Assembly (NCBI RefSeq): GCF_026151205.1
Contig: NC_087082.1
Location: forward strand, 60,001 to 124,000
Origin: Bolinopsis microptera
Lineage: Eukaryota; Ctenophora; Tentaculata; Lobata; Bolinopsidae
Direction of reading: 5' to 3'
DNA length: 64,000 nt
Shown here: one piece after another, positions 12,962 to 25,779 of the stretch
Numbering within the stretch: position 1 is the first letter of the stretch
Layout of the letters: each line of letters starts with the position of its first letter
The notes under the pieces: model-generated
Databases searched by the model: none
Told to the model about the DNA's origin: nothing
What the model saw: the letters and a program-made list of their open reading frames with translations, nothing else
Program-made: the position numbers and the translations under genes

Positions 12962-13758
12962 ATGCCACCCTCCGCACGACGCGCGACTCACCAAGCGCTT
13001 AATAAAGTTCAGTACATGCTATCTGAGTAAGTAGTAGACACAGTACCTAATCTTTAATATTGTGTGTAAAAGTCGACCATTTGAAATCGTTTTAAACTCT
13101 GCAGAGTAATTAGTATGTTCTCGCATTACATTAAACACATAGTATAGTAATAGTATATATATAGTGTACAGTAATTACAGTACACGGATTATATTTAAGT
13201 ACCCATGTGAAATGTAACTGGGCAGTTACAGACTAACATATTATGTGAGCTGCGTATACCATTACTTATCGGTCTAATGGTCTCATAAAATATCCCATTA
13301 TGTGCTTAGGCTCACTCTCAGCTGCTTTTTCTTGACGGATTGTGGTGACTTAAGAGGGATATTACGTACTTAGACTCACTTAAAATGCTCCCTCTTAACC
13401 GATTTGCGAACCAATACGGAACAGCTTTCACTTAAATTTCGCTAAGTTGTTTTTGGCTTCGTGCGAACTACAGTAGTGTAGAAGTGTAGACACACACACA
13501 GTACCTACTACGCTCGGCAACAATCTCCGTGGTCAGTGGATCTGGTGATGTATCTATAATCCTGGACCAGGCTTACTATACGTATAGAACCTACCTAATC
13601 TATACGTATAAATGGATGGCTAAGATCTCTTCAGAATGTCTCCGATGCTGGTCAAAGTGTGCAGGTTTCATATTCCCCGGAGCAATGAACCTTACAATTT
13701 ATATTTAATGTTTACTATGTACAGTGATGATGTACTGATCTGTAGACTGACTGTTTAA
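12962..13758 (+). CDS. Candidate two-exon small gene
   Basis: Not a family I recognise. Exon 1 starts with ATG at 12962 (MPPSARRATHQ...) and reaches a consensus donor, GA|GTAAGT, at 13026/13027. Unspliced, the frame stops immediately after the donor. An acceptor (GATCTCTTCAG) ends at 13634. Joining them in phase gives GAA then 40 more open codons (MSPMLVKVCRFHIPRS...) to TAA at 13756-13758, about 62 residues in all, with no signal peptide or membrane segment obvious. An AATAAA lies near 14171. The intron would be 608 bp. Support is only splice signals plus phase agreement; an open run of 41 codons by chance is not rare, so this is a prediction. Confidence 0.3.
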
Positions 13759-13889
13759 CGACAACCTAACCAGCTTACTAAACATTTCATCATAATTAAC
13801 TGATCACAATATAATAATAGAGCGCATTTTACTTTGAATATCTCTACAGCTATTGGTGTTTAATCTGATTCCCGAACATTTGAAGTTAT

Positions 13890-13985
13890 AGTACACCTAC
13901 TTCATTAGCATAGCCCACAATAACTACTTCATTAGCATGGCCCACAATAACTACTTCATTAGCATGGCCCACAATAACTTCATTA
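13890..13985. repeat. 27-bp repeat, three copies
   Basis: Three copies of ACTTCATTAGCATGGCCCA plus CAATAACT. The last is truncated. Confidence 0.9.
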
Positions 13986-15620
13986 ATCAAGAAAATGGGA
14001 GGACAGTTAATCCTCCGCAAAGTTATTTTCTCAGTACGACACAGTCAACCGTTCCCAGCCGTTTGGATTGTAGATCAATTGTAGAATGTAGAATGATATG
14101 AGTTGTTGAATGTATATATGAGTTGTACATTTACTGTGCTAGATAATGTTTATGTTATAAATTATTGGTAGAATAAAGACATATTATAGCATATTATATA
14201 GTGGTGTACTTCGTAATTCGTAGGATTTAACAATGGTGTTATTTGGTTCATTCAATCGTTATTATGTTTATCATCATTCTAGTAAATTTTTCTGGGATAG
14301 CGTAAGACTTACCTTCTAATCTGTGACAATATCCTTGGTTATTTTTGAGCATAATCATTAAAAAAATCGGCAATATTAAAAATGCCTGCTCCTATGTTAT
14401 CGCAGAAAATTTTCCAGAACGTAGTCTAGACTATGCTAACAACTTATGTAATCAAACTAGCTAGTTTCATAAATTGCCAATGTTAGTATGCCATAAAATT
14501 ACGTCTGGATTCTTTCATCGTTTTCTGCCAGCTTGATATACTCGAATAGAATGATCGGAATTTAATTTTACCAAAGTAAAGTAATTCTGACTAGTTTTAC
14601 ATACGATGTATATAACTAGCTGCAGGTTACATTAAAGATCAAGGTTCAGGCTAACCATTATACAATAAACATGTAGACTGTAGACTGTAGAGAGACTACG
14701 AGAAGAGCAGCTGGCTTGTACTATACGTCAGAATTATGTATACAAATCCTGCCTACCCCTCTAATTCTCCTTTTTTATCTCCCACTCCCAAGCTACCTCC
14801 TCCTTAATAATAATATTCTCTGTCCGTCATAGTTGTTCGGTTTGAAACGTTTCGTGTACTAGTACCTGATCCCCCCGCACTACTGCCTGGTAATTATTAG
14901 CCGTCTCTCACTTGGTATACTATATACTATACACTTGGTATACTATATACTATACACTTGGTAGTTTGATTTATTTGATTAATAGTGTGGTGGGTTAGTG
15001 CACTGAGCGTCAGAACAGTATTATATATATATATTCAACCTGCCGTTGTGGTATTGTTTTAGACAAGCATTGGCGGCGTGGTGTTTAAGCTTCGGCGTCG
15101 TGAACTTCCATTTTCCAGCTTCATGATTATCATTTTATTGAGGATATTGTATGTTAGTAATGGTTAAACATGATTAGTATGGTATATAGTATATAGTATA
15201 TAGTATATTATTGAGAAAATTATGTAATGTAACGCGATGGAAGTTCTTTAAGCGGGCAATTCCAGTCCAAACCCTGGATACATGACATAAAAGATTCGTT
15301 TTCACTTGTTTGCATGAAAAGCATTAATATAGTATATAGTATATAGTATATATATATATTTCATTGCCTGGACTTCTACACAATAAAAGAAAGCGGTTGT
15401 GATTAGATCTTCGTAAGTCTTTGCATCATTTATTTACATATCATTAAAGCAACTATAACATATACGAATCATATACAATTGAGAATAAATACAAACTAAA
15501 AGCAGTGGGAAAATCTGATGAACGGAAATTTAAAAGAGAAACTGGAAGCCGTTAAGAATATACTCTTATCTTACCTCATATCTAAATACTGATAACTGAT
15601 TCTCGGAAAATCACAAAAAA
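13986..15620. other. Unique AT-rich region
   Basis: No gene recognised on either strand. It holds small tandem duplications (CTATATACTATACACTTGGTA near 14919-14960) and two TATAGTATATAG tracts near 15180 and 15330. Confidence 0.45.
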
Positions 15621-15625
15621 AAATA

Positions 15626-15790
15626 TTTACAGGGTGGACCAAAAGTCAGTACCCATACGTTGGGTCTTATACCTCCGCCGTGTTTTATATTTGAGAGTTG
15701 TTGCTTTGCAGATGGCATACTGTACCTACTTGTCCGAGGATTCCGTCACCATATATAGTGGGCATCTCGAACAAGTTTCAAAATATGTCC
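15626..15790 (+). mobile_element. Mariner/IS630-like terminus, clean copy
   Basis: Begins TACAGGGTGGACCAAAAGT, the TA plus CAGGGTG-type tip common in mariner/IS630 transposon ends. A diverged second copy at 23064-23200 shares the next 130 bp. No transposase is visible and the 72-codon frame across it is not convincing. Confidence 0.4.
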
Positions 15791-16049
15791 CTTTGAAGTT
15801 TTCCTTGTCAAAAATGTGTCTTGAGTTTTGCCGCAAGTTTTCTTCCGATTAACGGGAATTTCTTAATTTCCATAAGAAATCGATACCCCAAATGTTTTGA
15901 TGGAGTATCATTTTAATATAGAGGAATTTATAATGTTTATTCCCATTTTAATATTACGCACCAAGTTGTAAGTGTAATGTTACTACTGCTGTAGTAACAT
16001 TACTACCCACTTTACATACCTGACACGCTGGACATAAACTGGTGACAAC

Positions 16050-16150
16050 GCAAATAACTCACACGTGCTACACTCAAATAACTCACACGTGCTACACTCA
16101 AATAACTCACACGTGCTACACTCAAATAACTCACACGTGCTACACTCAAA
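16050..16150. repeat. 24-bp minisatellite with CACGTG
   Basis: Four to five copies of CAAATAACTCACACGTGCTA plus CACT. Each unit carries one CACGTG palindrome (E-box hexamer). Confidence 0.95.
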
Positions 16151-16311
16151 TAATTTCAAAACTATTTTTGGTAGAGAATCCTTCTCCCGAGAAGAACTAT
16201 TCGTTTTTATGTTTGATCAACTAGTATGTGAGATTTCTCTGATTTTTACAGTCTGTTCCTCACATGTTAATACTCTACTTGAGTAGCTCTACACTCTACA
16301 GTTGTCGGGAC

Positions 16312-16570
16312 GTGGGCAGCGCACACAGGTCACGTGGGCAGCGTACACAGGTCACGTGGGCAGCGTACACAGGTCACGTGGGCAGCGTACACAGGTCACG
16401 TGGGCAGCGTACACAGGTCACGTGGGCAGCGTACACAGGTCACGTGGGCAGCGTACACAGGTCACGTGGGCAGCGTACACAGGTCACGTGGGCAGCGTAC
16501 ACAGGTCACGTGGGCAGCGTACACATGTCACGTGGGCAGCGTACACAGGTCACGTGGGCAGCGTAAACAG
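16312..16570. repeat. 22-bp minisatellite with CACGTG
   Basis: About 11 copies of GTGGGCAGCGTACACAGGTC plus AC, giving one CACGTG every 22 bp (about two helical turns, so sites fall on nearly the same DNA face). The three overlapping open frames are products of the repeat, not genes. Confidence 0.96.
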
Positions 16571-17345
16571 ATAATCTCTAGTGTTGAGTCTGTAGGTTTA
16601 TCACTTCCTCCTCTACTGTGATCTACCCTAGGGTTATACAGTAGCTTGACTTGTTAGTTTCATGTTCTGGGTGCCATTTTCGCTCGTTATTTTGCCCGAG
16701 ATTTTTGTAAGGTTTCAAGTGTAAAGACATATTACGCGGAGGTATTTGGAGGATTTCTTAAACGTAACTATGGTAACCCCTGCTATGCTGGATAAAATAG
16801 AAATAGTTCTCATACTTGATAGTTTTAATTGATTATCTGTCGATTACTGTTCTTACCTTTGGATTGTAATTTATCTTTCATGGCTTTAAAGTTTAAGTGT
16901 CCTTAATCTTGCATAGTATGTTATGTGACCATTGTGATAATTAACTAATACATTCTAAGTTATTGCCGGGATCAACGTTCCATCTGTCTGCAATATTATC
17001 AAAATTCTAATTATCACAAATAAGCTTAATTAAACTGCAAATTACAAATTGCAAAGCGCACGATAAACACTACCATCTAAACGTGCAGGAACACTACGCG
17101 AGGTTTTTACTTTATTGGATCCTATAAATAGTTCAATAAGTCAACTTAAGTGAGCGTCAACTCCCTCTATATGTCTAATAAAGTACGCGATGCCTCGGTT
17201 AGAATGGCAGGTCTGCATTGCACGTTTATTTTGTATTGGTTCGTTTCGCAGGCTACACCTTGAGATTTTAAATTCTCTGTGATATTTCTTTATATGTAAA
17301 AATCTGATGCTAATTTCCTATTTTTAGCTTCTTTTTTTTCTTTGA
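16571..17345. other. Unique region
   Basis: No gene, RNA or repeat recognised. Confidence 0.45.
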
Positions 17346-19560
17346 GTAACTACTAGTAGTAGGGTGGTAAGTCACCCTACTACCCTGGTAAGTCACCCTA
17401 CTACCCTGGTAAGTCACCCTGGTAAGTCACCCTGGTACCCTGGTAAGTCACCCTACTACCCTGGTAAGTCACCCTACTACCCTGGTAAGTCACCCTACTA
17501 CCCTGGTAAGTCACCCTACTACCCTGGTAAGTCACCCTACTACCCTGGTAAGTCACCCTACTACCCTGGTAAGTCACCCTACTACCCTGGTAAGTCACCC
17601 TACTACCCTGGTAAGTCACCCTACTACCATGGTAAGTCACCCTACTACCCTGGTAAGTCACCCTACTACCCTGGTAAGTCACCCTACTACCCTGGTAAGT
17701 CACCCTACTACCCTGGTAAGTCACCCTACTACCCTGGTAAGTCACCCTACTACCCTGGTAAGTCACCCTACTACCCTTGTAAGTCACCCTACTACCCTGG
17801 TAAGTTACCCTGGTAAGTCATCCTACTACCCTGGTAAGTCACCCTACTACCATGGTAAGTCACCCTACTACCCTGGTAAGTCACCCTACTACCCTGGTAA
17901 GTCACCCTACTACCCCGGTAAGTACAGTCACCCTGGTAAGTCACCCTACTACCCTGGTAAGTCACCCTACTACCCTGGTAAGTCACCCTACTACCATGGT
18001 AAGTCACCCTACTACCATGGTAAGTCACCCTACTACCCTGGTAAGTCACCCTACTACCCTGGTAAGTCACCCTACTACCCTGGTAAGTCACCCTACTACC
18101 CTGGTAAGTCACCCTACTACCCTGGTAAGTCACCCTACTACCCTGGTAAGTCACCCTTCTACCCTGGTAAGTCACCCTACTACCCTGGTAAGTCACCCTA
18201 CTACCCTGGTAAGTCACCCTACTACCCTGGTAAGTCACCCTACTACCCTGGTAAGTCACCCTACTACCCCGGTAAGTACAGTCACCCTGGTAAGTCACCC
18301 TACTACCCTGGTAAGTCACCCTACTACCCTGGTAAGTCACCCTATTACCCTGGTAAGTCATCCTGGTAAGTCACCATACTACCCTGGTAAGTCACCCTAC
18401 TACCCTGGTAAGTCACCCTACTACCCTGGTAAGTCACCCTGGTAAGTCACCCTACTACCCTGGTAAGTCACCCTGGTAAGTCACCCTACTACCCTGGTAA
18501 GTCACCCTGGTAAGTCACCCTACTACCCTGGTAAGTCACCCTACTACCCTGGTAAGTCACCCTACTACCCTGGTAAGTCACCCTACTACCCTGGTAAGTC
18601 ACCCTACTACCCCGGTAAGTCACCCTGGTAAGTCACCCTACTACCCTGGTAAGTCACCCTGGTAAGTCACCCTACTACCCTGGTAAGTCACCCTACTACC
18701 CTGGTAAGTTCACCCTACTACCCTGGTAAGTCACCCTACTACTACCCTGTAAGTCACCCTACTACCCTGGTAAGTCCACCCTACTACCCTGGTAAGTCAC
18801 CCTACTACCCTGGTAAGTCATCCTACTACCCTGGTAAGTCCACCCTACTACCTGGTAAGTCACCCTACTACCCTGGTAAGTCCACCCTACTACCCTGGTA
18901 AGTCACCCTACTACCCTGTAAGTCACCCTACTAACCTGGTAAGTAACCATACTACCCTGGTAAGTCACCCTACTACCCCGGTAAGTCACCCTGGTAAGTC
19001 ACCCTACTACCCTGGTAAGTCACCCTACTACCCTGGTAAGTCACCCTACTACCCTGGTAAGTCACCCTACTACCCTGGTAAGTCACCCTACTACCCTGGT
19101 AAGTCACCATACTACCCTGGTTAGTCACCCTACTACCCTGGTAAGTCACCATACTACCCTGGTAAGTCACCCTACTACCCTGGTAAGTCACCCTACTAAC
19201 CTGGTAAATCACCCTACTACCCTGGTAAGTCACCCTACTACCCTGGTAAGTCACCCTACTACCCTGGTAAGTCACCCCTACTACCCTGGTAAGTCACCAT
19301 ACTACCCTGGTTAGTCACCCTACTACACTGGTAAGTCCCCACCCTGGTAAGTCACCCTACTACCCCTGGTAAGTCACCCTGGTAAGTCACCCTACTACCC
19401 TGGTAAGTCACCCTACTCCCTGGTAAGTCCACCCTACTACCCTGGTAAGTCACCCACTAACCCTGGTAAGTCACCCTACTAACCTGGATAAGTCACCCTC
19501 TACACTGGTAAGTCACCCTACTACCTGGTAAGTCACCCTACTACCCTGGTAAGTCACCCT
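17346..19560. repeat. 21-bp minisatellite with serial splice donors
   Basis: Roughly 100 copies of CCCTGGTAAGTCACCCTACT plus A, with shorter units lacking CTACTACC and occasional GTACAGTC inserts. As 21 is a multiple of three it is open on both strands (GKSPYYP and VTYQGSR peptides); these are not credible proteins. Each plus-strand unit contains CTGGTAAGT, a near-perfect 5' splice-site match. From about 19.3 kb units acquire indels, then degrade. Confidence 0.96.
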
Positions 19561-20249
19561 ACACCCCCAACTACCTGGTGGCACCCTACTCCCCTTTGGA
19601 AACTATACCCTGGAAAAAGTCACCCTACTCCCCTTTGGTTTAAGTACCCAAACCCCCGGGTAAGTCCCCCTACAAACCCGGGTTTAATTTTAAACCCGGG
19701 CCCTTTAAAAAGGGGTTTTTTAAATTTTCCAATATTTATAGAACATTATCGTTTTCTCATTTTCCCCAATGTTTTTAAAAATAGTGAAAGTCTTTTCCGT
19801 TTCCGAAAACAAATTAAATTTTTTTGTAAAAATCTGCCTCAGGCTCAATTGTTTAAGGAACTTGAGTAGTTTTTAAGTATTATGAAAAGTTTTTAGAATA
19901 TAAAATTTTACGCATTGGGAAACCCATAAAAACCACCACAGTCAATATTTACAAAAAATAACAAAAACGTGAGGAGCGAAAATTTTAACGTATTGAACAG
20001 CTGCTATTCCAGCCGTTAAAATTTTTGATTTAAATTGGGCCACTCACCCACTCGTAATAGTTTCTTTAGATTATTTATATAATTTTCATATGCACTCTAA
20101 CAAGTTATCTTTTATGCACTCCCCACTTTTTTCTGGGGGATGATCCAGGGTTCTGGCGATTTGGGAAAATTTTTTAAAAAATTTTTTTTATTTTGGGGCT
20201 AGTTTGGGAAATTCGCTCTCTTTTCGGTTGATTTCCCAACCAAAACCAT

Positions 20250-20870
20250 TATTTGGGGGGGGGGGCCCAAAATTTTAAAAAAAAAAAAACTTTTGGGGGG
20301 GGGGGGTTTTCCCGGGACATTTTATTTGGGGGGGGGGGGGGGGGTCCGGGGCATTTTACTTGGGGGGGGGGGTTTCGACTTATTTTTTGGGGGGGGGGGG
20401 CCCCAGACTTTTTATTGGGGGGGGGCCCAGCATTTTTACTTGGGGGGGGGGGGCCCAGACTTATTATTTGGGGGGGGGCCCAGACTTTTAAATTTGGGGG
20501 GGGGGGCCCAGACAAAATTTATTTTGGGGGGGGGTAAGCCCTTTTTACTTGGGGGGGGGGGGGGTTCCAGACTTATTATTGGGGGGGGGGGGGGGTTCCC
20601 CAGAATATTATTTGGGGGGGGGGCCCCGACCTTTTAAACGGGGGGGGGGGGGGGGGGTTCCAAAACATTTTATTTGGGGGGGGGGCCCCAGACTTTAATT
20701 TACTTGGGGGGGGGGGGTCCAAAATATTACTTGGGGGGGGGGGGGTTTCCAGAATATTACTTGGGGGGGGGGGGGCCGACATAAAACTTGGGGGGGGGCA
20801 GAATTTTATTGGGGGGGGGGGGGTCCGCTTTAATTACCTGAGCGGGGGGGGGGGGGTCCAGCCTTTTATT
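20250..20870. repeat. G-run array
   Basis: About 20 runs of 8-18 G separated by 14-20 bp AT-rich linkers ending CCCAGACTTTTA or similar, a tandem unit near 26-30 bp. G-quadruplex potential would be extreme if real, but it lies in the doubtful zone. Confidence 0.55.
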
Positions 20871-21984
20871 GAAAATCCCCTTGTGGGTGTTTTTCGAAAA
20901 GGGTTTTAAAAAATAAAGCATTCTCTTAAAACTAGTAAAACCTTAAATTTTTTGCCTCTTTAAATTTAAAAAACTAACTCCTATTAAAAAATTACCCAAA
21001 TAGGTTGGTATTTATTGACTTCAATTCCCTTGGCAAAAAATTTAATGATATACAAAATTTAATCCTTGTCCCCCCGATTTAAAGGAAAATTTAAAAATTA
21101 AAAATTTAGGCAAATCCCCCCCCCCCCCCCCCAAATAGGGGACAGGGGACCCCCCCCCCCCCACCCCCCCCCCCCCCCCCCCCCACCGGGGTTACGGGGA
21201 CATGTATGCTTCTCATCGGTTTAAGGGGTTTTGGACACAATTCACAGGGGCCCCCAAAATTACTAAATTTTCTCTTTGGGTTTTTGGTTTGCCGTATGTG
21301 CCCTGGGAACCTGTTTTTTTAAACCCGCAGTTTTTTTTGGAACCAGGGGTGACATTTTTATATCTGTTTTTTTTTTAAAAGGCAATTTTTTTGCCCGGGG
21401 GAAATTTTAGTTTTGGTTTTTAAAAAAACTTGACCCCAGAAAAAAAGGGCTGGTGATTGTCGGGTTCCTTTTGCATTTTAATTTTTTTTTTTTCAGGTTT
21501 TTTACACCACTTTCCTGATCTTTTGTGGGGGGGTTCTATCTTTATGTTGATCACGTCAGTTGTCGGGAAAGTCGATCAGAAAACCCTCGCCGCTTGGGCG
21601 GGGTCTTTTACCGAAAACCAGATTCAACCTTGACAAAAGATTTTTCCCTTTTTCATTACCGTCCCCAGATTCTTTCCTTGAAAAAAGAGAAAGTTCTTTT
21701 TTTAGAAAATTCCCTTCCGCCAGACCCTTTTTAAAAGGGGCAATTTAAAACGGGTTTTTTATATATTTCCCCTTTATATGGCGTGGATTTTGGGGGGTTT
21801 TTTTTCCTACCCTTGGGTTTTTAAACTTTTTTTCCTTTTTTTTTTCTCCCCAAATTATCAAATTCTATTTTCCTTCTATAGTCTTAAAAACCGGGGTGAA
21901 AAACCCCATTTTTTTTTTTTTAAATTTGTTTGAAATTGGCTGTAAAACCCAGTTTTAGATTTTTAAAATTGCAATTTTCCATGC

Positions 21985-22830
21985 ACATTAGGGGGGGTTT
22001 ATCTATGCCCAGGAAACCCCGGGCCCATTATGGTTTATCTATGCCCAGCCCCAAATAAATGCAAAATTACGGGTTTTATCTATGCCCAGCGGAAAATCAT
22101 GCCCCATTAGGGGGTCAATTTGACGGGCGCTTATCATGCCCCTTAGGGTTTATCTAGAAAAGGGGGGGGATACCCTGCAAAATTAGGGGTTTTATCTATG
22201 ACAGCGCTTTCATGCACTTTTCGGGTTTATCTAGGGGCCCGGGCGATATTTTTCCCACATTAGGGTTTTAAATCTATGACAGCGATTTCATGCCATTGGG
22301 GGGGTTTATCTATGACAGCGCAAAACCCCCAATCCCCAACCTTTTACGGTTTAAAAAGGGAACAGGCATTCATCCCACTTTAGGGTTTATCTAGGGCCCG
22401 CGATTTTATGACATTACGGGTTTTTTCTATGAAGCCCCAATCATGACTTTAAAGGGGTTTTAAATTAAGGAAAAAGCGCTTATATTGAAACTTTTTAGGG
22501 GTTTTTATCTTTTGACAGCAACATACTTGGCAACATTTACGGGTTTTTTATGACGCGCATATAAGCACTTTTATGGGTTTATCTATGACGGGGCCTTATC
22601 ATGAAACTTTATGGTTTATCTTTTTGCAGGGGCATTCTTTGCAATTACGGGTTTTTTCTATGCCCAGCGATTCATCCCAAAATTTTATGGTTTTTTCCTA
22701 TTACAGAACATATCCTGCCCCATCACGGGTTTTTTTATGACAGCGCTTTTTCTTTGCCATTAGGGTTTATCTATGACAGGACATTTAATGAAACTTTTAT
22801 GGTTTATTTTATGACGCGAGACCCCCTTTT
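21985..22830. repeat. Degenerate ~33-bp tandem array
   Basis: Recurring GGTTTATCTATGACAGCG followed by ATTTCATGCCATTA-like text. Copies differ mainly by homopolymer changes, so a clean minisatellite probably underlies it. Confidence 0.55.
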
Positions 22831-23063
22831 CAGGCAGAAAAATAAAAAAAGTCCAAAACCCATTTTTTTTTTTTTGGGGGGGGGGGAAATTTTAATAGTT
22901 CTCTATAAAATAGGGGGGGGGTTTCTAAAAATTATTTTTTAAAACATTTTTTTGTTTAAAATTGTTTTTTTAACTTATGTTTAATAAAAAATTTTAAAGG
23001 ACTTTTTTGCTTTTTGGGGGTTTTTTTATTAAAATTTGGGATTTCGTGTTTCGACGGTAAAAA

Positions 23064-23200
23064 TATACAGGGTGGGCCAAAAGTAAGGGTGCAAAGGGTT
23101 TTTGGTCTTATCCCTCCCCCGTGTTTTATTTTTGAGGGGTTTTGCTTTCCCAGATAGCATATTTGTACCTTCTTGTTCAAAGGATGCCGTCCCCAAAAAA
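23064..23200 (+). mobile_element. Second mariner-like terminus copy
   Basis: Begins TACAGGGTGGGCCAAAAGTA and aligns by eye to 15626-15770 over about 130 bp through GTCTTATNCCTCC and GTTTTAT. Its divergence is a useful gauge of local sequence error. Confidence 0.5.
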
Positions 23201-24609
23201 TTTGAAAATTCAAATATTTTAGACCCGTCCATTAAATTTATTAAAACCCCTATTTTTGTTCCCCTTTGAACTTGCGGACCCCAAAATTTTTTGTTTAGAG
23301 GGGGAGATTTTTTAAATGTTGATTGAAAAAAATTATGTGAAAAGTTTTTGAAATGAAGGGTTATCAAGCATTTGTTTATCTTGTTAAAAAAATTGATTGG
23401 GTGATTTGGGGACAGGGACACCTTAATTAGGCTCCCTTAAAAATTCCCCTCTCTGAATTTTTGAAAATCACGTAGTACTTTGCCATGCTTTAAAGCGTGA
23501 CCTGAACCTTAGGTTTTGGGAAAATTATTGGGAAATTCCTGGCGGAAATGAGTGAAAATTAAACTGCGAAAAAGTTTAATTTTTTTTAAAATATGCCCAA
23601 TAAAAACAACAAAAAAATCTCGGGAAATTTAAAAAAATATGGCCCCGTTTTTTCTGTAGGGACAACTTGCAGCGCACTCCACTGGAACTTTTTACAGACC
23701 CGGATATTTTCACCAGCGAAGGACTCCGACTACTTATAAGCGCCCCCACTGGAACTTCTACGGGATCCGGTACTTCACCAGCTAAAGGGGGACCCCGGAT
23801 TTTCTACTAACAAAAAGACACAAGAAACCCCTTTTTTCCCCCCCCCCCGGTTTGATAAAAATTTGCCGGGGACGGGCCCCTTTAGGCAGTGCTCGCCCTC
23901 ATAATTTTCCAAAAAATTTTCAAAAATTTCCCAAAAACTCTTAATTAAAAATTTTAATAACGGGAACTTCGGCAAAGGACTAGCTAAACCCTTTGGGGGC
24001 CACCTGTAGTCCAGATACGGCCCATCTGAAAAGCTGAAACTCAAATTTTTTTCAGGAAAAAAGTTTTTCGAATGGCCCAAAACCCAATTCAAAAAAATTT
24101 GTTCGACGGGATTTTTAAATTTTTTATAAAAACTAAAAAATAAATGAAAAAAATTAACATTCTTTTAAAAAAAAAATGACACAAATTTTTTTCGATTCGA
24201 CAAAATTCCCTCGAACCAGGGGTAATAGTAAGTCTTAAATACCAGAAGATTTATTTCAATTTGGGATAGTGACGAGCTATAAGGCAAACGTTTGCCCCTG
24301 CTTTTGCCCCCCCGTTCATGAAGTTTAATATAACTAAAACTTTTTTTTTATTTTTCCATGTGTGTATTTAAAAGGTTTAAATCCCCACCCAAAAAAACAA
24401 ATTTCCCCCTTCCAAAAAGTCTTTAATGACATTATTTTTTAACCTTACGACCAGCCCTCAACCCAAGCTGATTTAAAACCAAAAAAAACCTTGTTCTTTT
24501 TGGAGGCCCGGGGGGTAGCCCCGCTTTGGGGCCCAAAAGGGGCTGGGATTTGGGGGGGGACCCCTTTTTTTGGGCCCAAAATTATTCTGCGGAGGGGTTG
24601 GGGGTGTGA

Positions 24610-25099
24610 TATAGGTGGGAAAACGAGACCCGCGAAGGAAGGGGAAAACAAAAAAGGGAGAAGGAAAAAAAAGAACAAAAAAAAGAGAAAACAAAAAAAA
24701 GAAAACCACCAAAAAAAAAAGAGAAAAAACAAAAAAAAGGGGAGAAAAAAGAAAAAAAAGAAAAAAGAAAAAAAGGAAACGAGAAAGAAAAAAAAAAAAA
24801 AAAGGGAAACCCCAAAAAAAGAGAAAAAAAGGGAAAACACCCCAAAAAAAAAACCCCCCCCCAAAAAAAGGGGAAACCCCCAAAAGGAGAAAAGAGAAAA
24901 CGGGAAAAGCGAAACGAGGAGAAAAAAAGGGAAAAAAAAGAGAGAAAAAAAGGAAGAAACCCCAACCGCCAAAAAAAGGGAAAAAAGAACAGAAAGAAAA
25001 AAACGAGGAAAGAGACAAAAGAGGGAAAAGCAAAAGGAGGAAAAAAAGCCCCGCAAAGAAAAAAGAAGACCGAAAACCCCCAAAAAAAAAAAAAAAAAA
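24610..25099. repeat. Purine-rich A/G tract
   Basis: Almost uninterrupted A and G with AAAAAAGGG and GAGAAAAA motifs, ending in an A18-20 run just before normal sequence resumes at 25100. The several open frames of 175-216 codons are compositional. Confidence 0.7.
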
Positions 25100-25779
25100 G
25101 GGCGTCGCGAGTGATGTCAACACAGTGAGTAGGAGGGTTTAGCCGAGGCAAGTGCGCGGCTGGCATGTGGCACGTGAGTAATGAGTCGAGTTATGAGTTG
25201 AAGATTCAGTGAGATCTGAATCAAGCGAATATTGTTTGAGTGTGGCGTGAGATTGTAGCAATATGCAGCAATTTTTTGAGCATTTCCAGGAGACAATGTG
25301 GCGCGGTGAAGCATCTTTAAAAAAGTGGGAATTGTGGCGGCAAGTATCGTTTTAATCAGCTCATAAAAAAAGTTGTGAAGGACGAAGGTTGCAATACTCC
25401 TGAAAATCATCACATTCAAGCAAAAACCTATTCCGTCTAAGTAACTGAACATCTAACCACAGTCCACTTACTTATACTTTATATACTTCAACTTTCCGGA
25501 ATGTTCATGGAAACGATTTTTCCTTTGGTTAACTGTTCATCAAGAGTTTTCAATATAATACTGTAGTTTTCATCTTTATTTTATTCAGCAATTTAGAGGT
25601 CTTCACATAATAAACTAGGCTACAAATTTTGTAAAACAATTTAAATGGAGCAGATTTTACTAATAAACAAAGCCAACACAAGTGATTGAATTATCTAATC
25701 TAGTATACCTCTTTGTTCATTACTAATAATTGCACTTTCTTTGATAATATCTATGTTTATTTACCATAAACAATTTCAG
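25100..25779. other. Unique region upstream of EF-hand exon
   Basis: Ordinary-looking sequence, presumably intron of the plus-strand EF-hand gene. I found no convincing upstream exon, and earlier exons may lie in the unreliable zone. Confidence 0.35.

Larger units (their letters stand above)
19561..25099. other. Homopolymer-inflated, probably unreliable sequence
   Basis: The 21-bp array decays progressively into homopolymer-rich text (ACCCTACTCCCCTTTGG, then AAACCCGGGTTTAATTTT). The zone is full of G, C, T and A runs of 8-20 bases. A 130-bp segment at 23064-23200 is recognisably the repeat seen cleanly at 15626, but its substitutions mostly make a base equal to its neighbour (CCGCCG to CCCCCG, TATAT to TTTTT). 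This suggests low-quality consensus, not biology. The open frames here are not called. Confidence 0.7.

Noticed and set aside
17364-19275. GKSPYYP and VTYQGSR repeat proteins
   Set aside because: A 21-bp repeat without stop codons is open on both strands automatically; no promoter or exon structure is seen.
24445-25166. Open frames of 175-216 codons rich in K/E/R or F/L/S
   Set aside because: Produced by an A/G tract inside the unreliable homopolymer zone.
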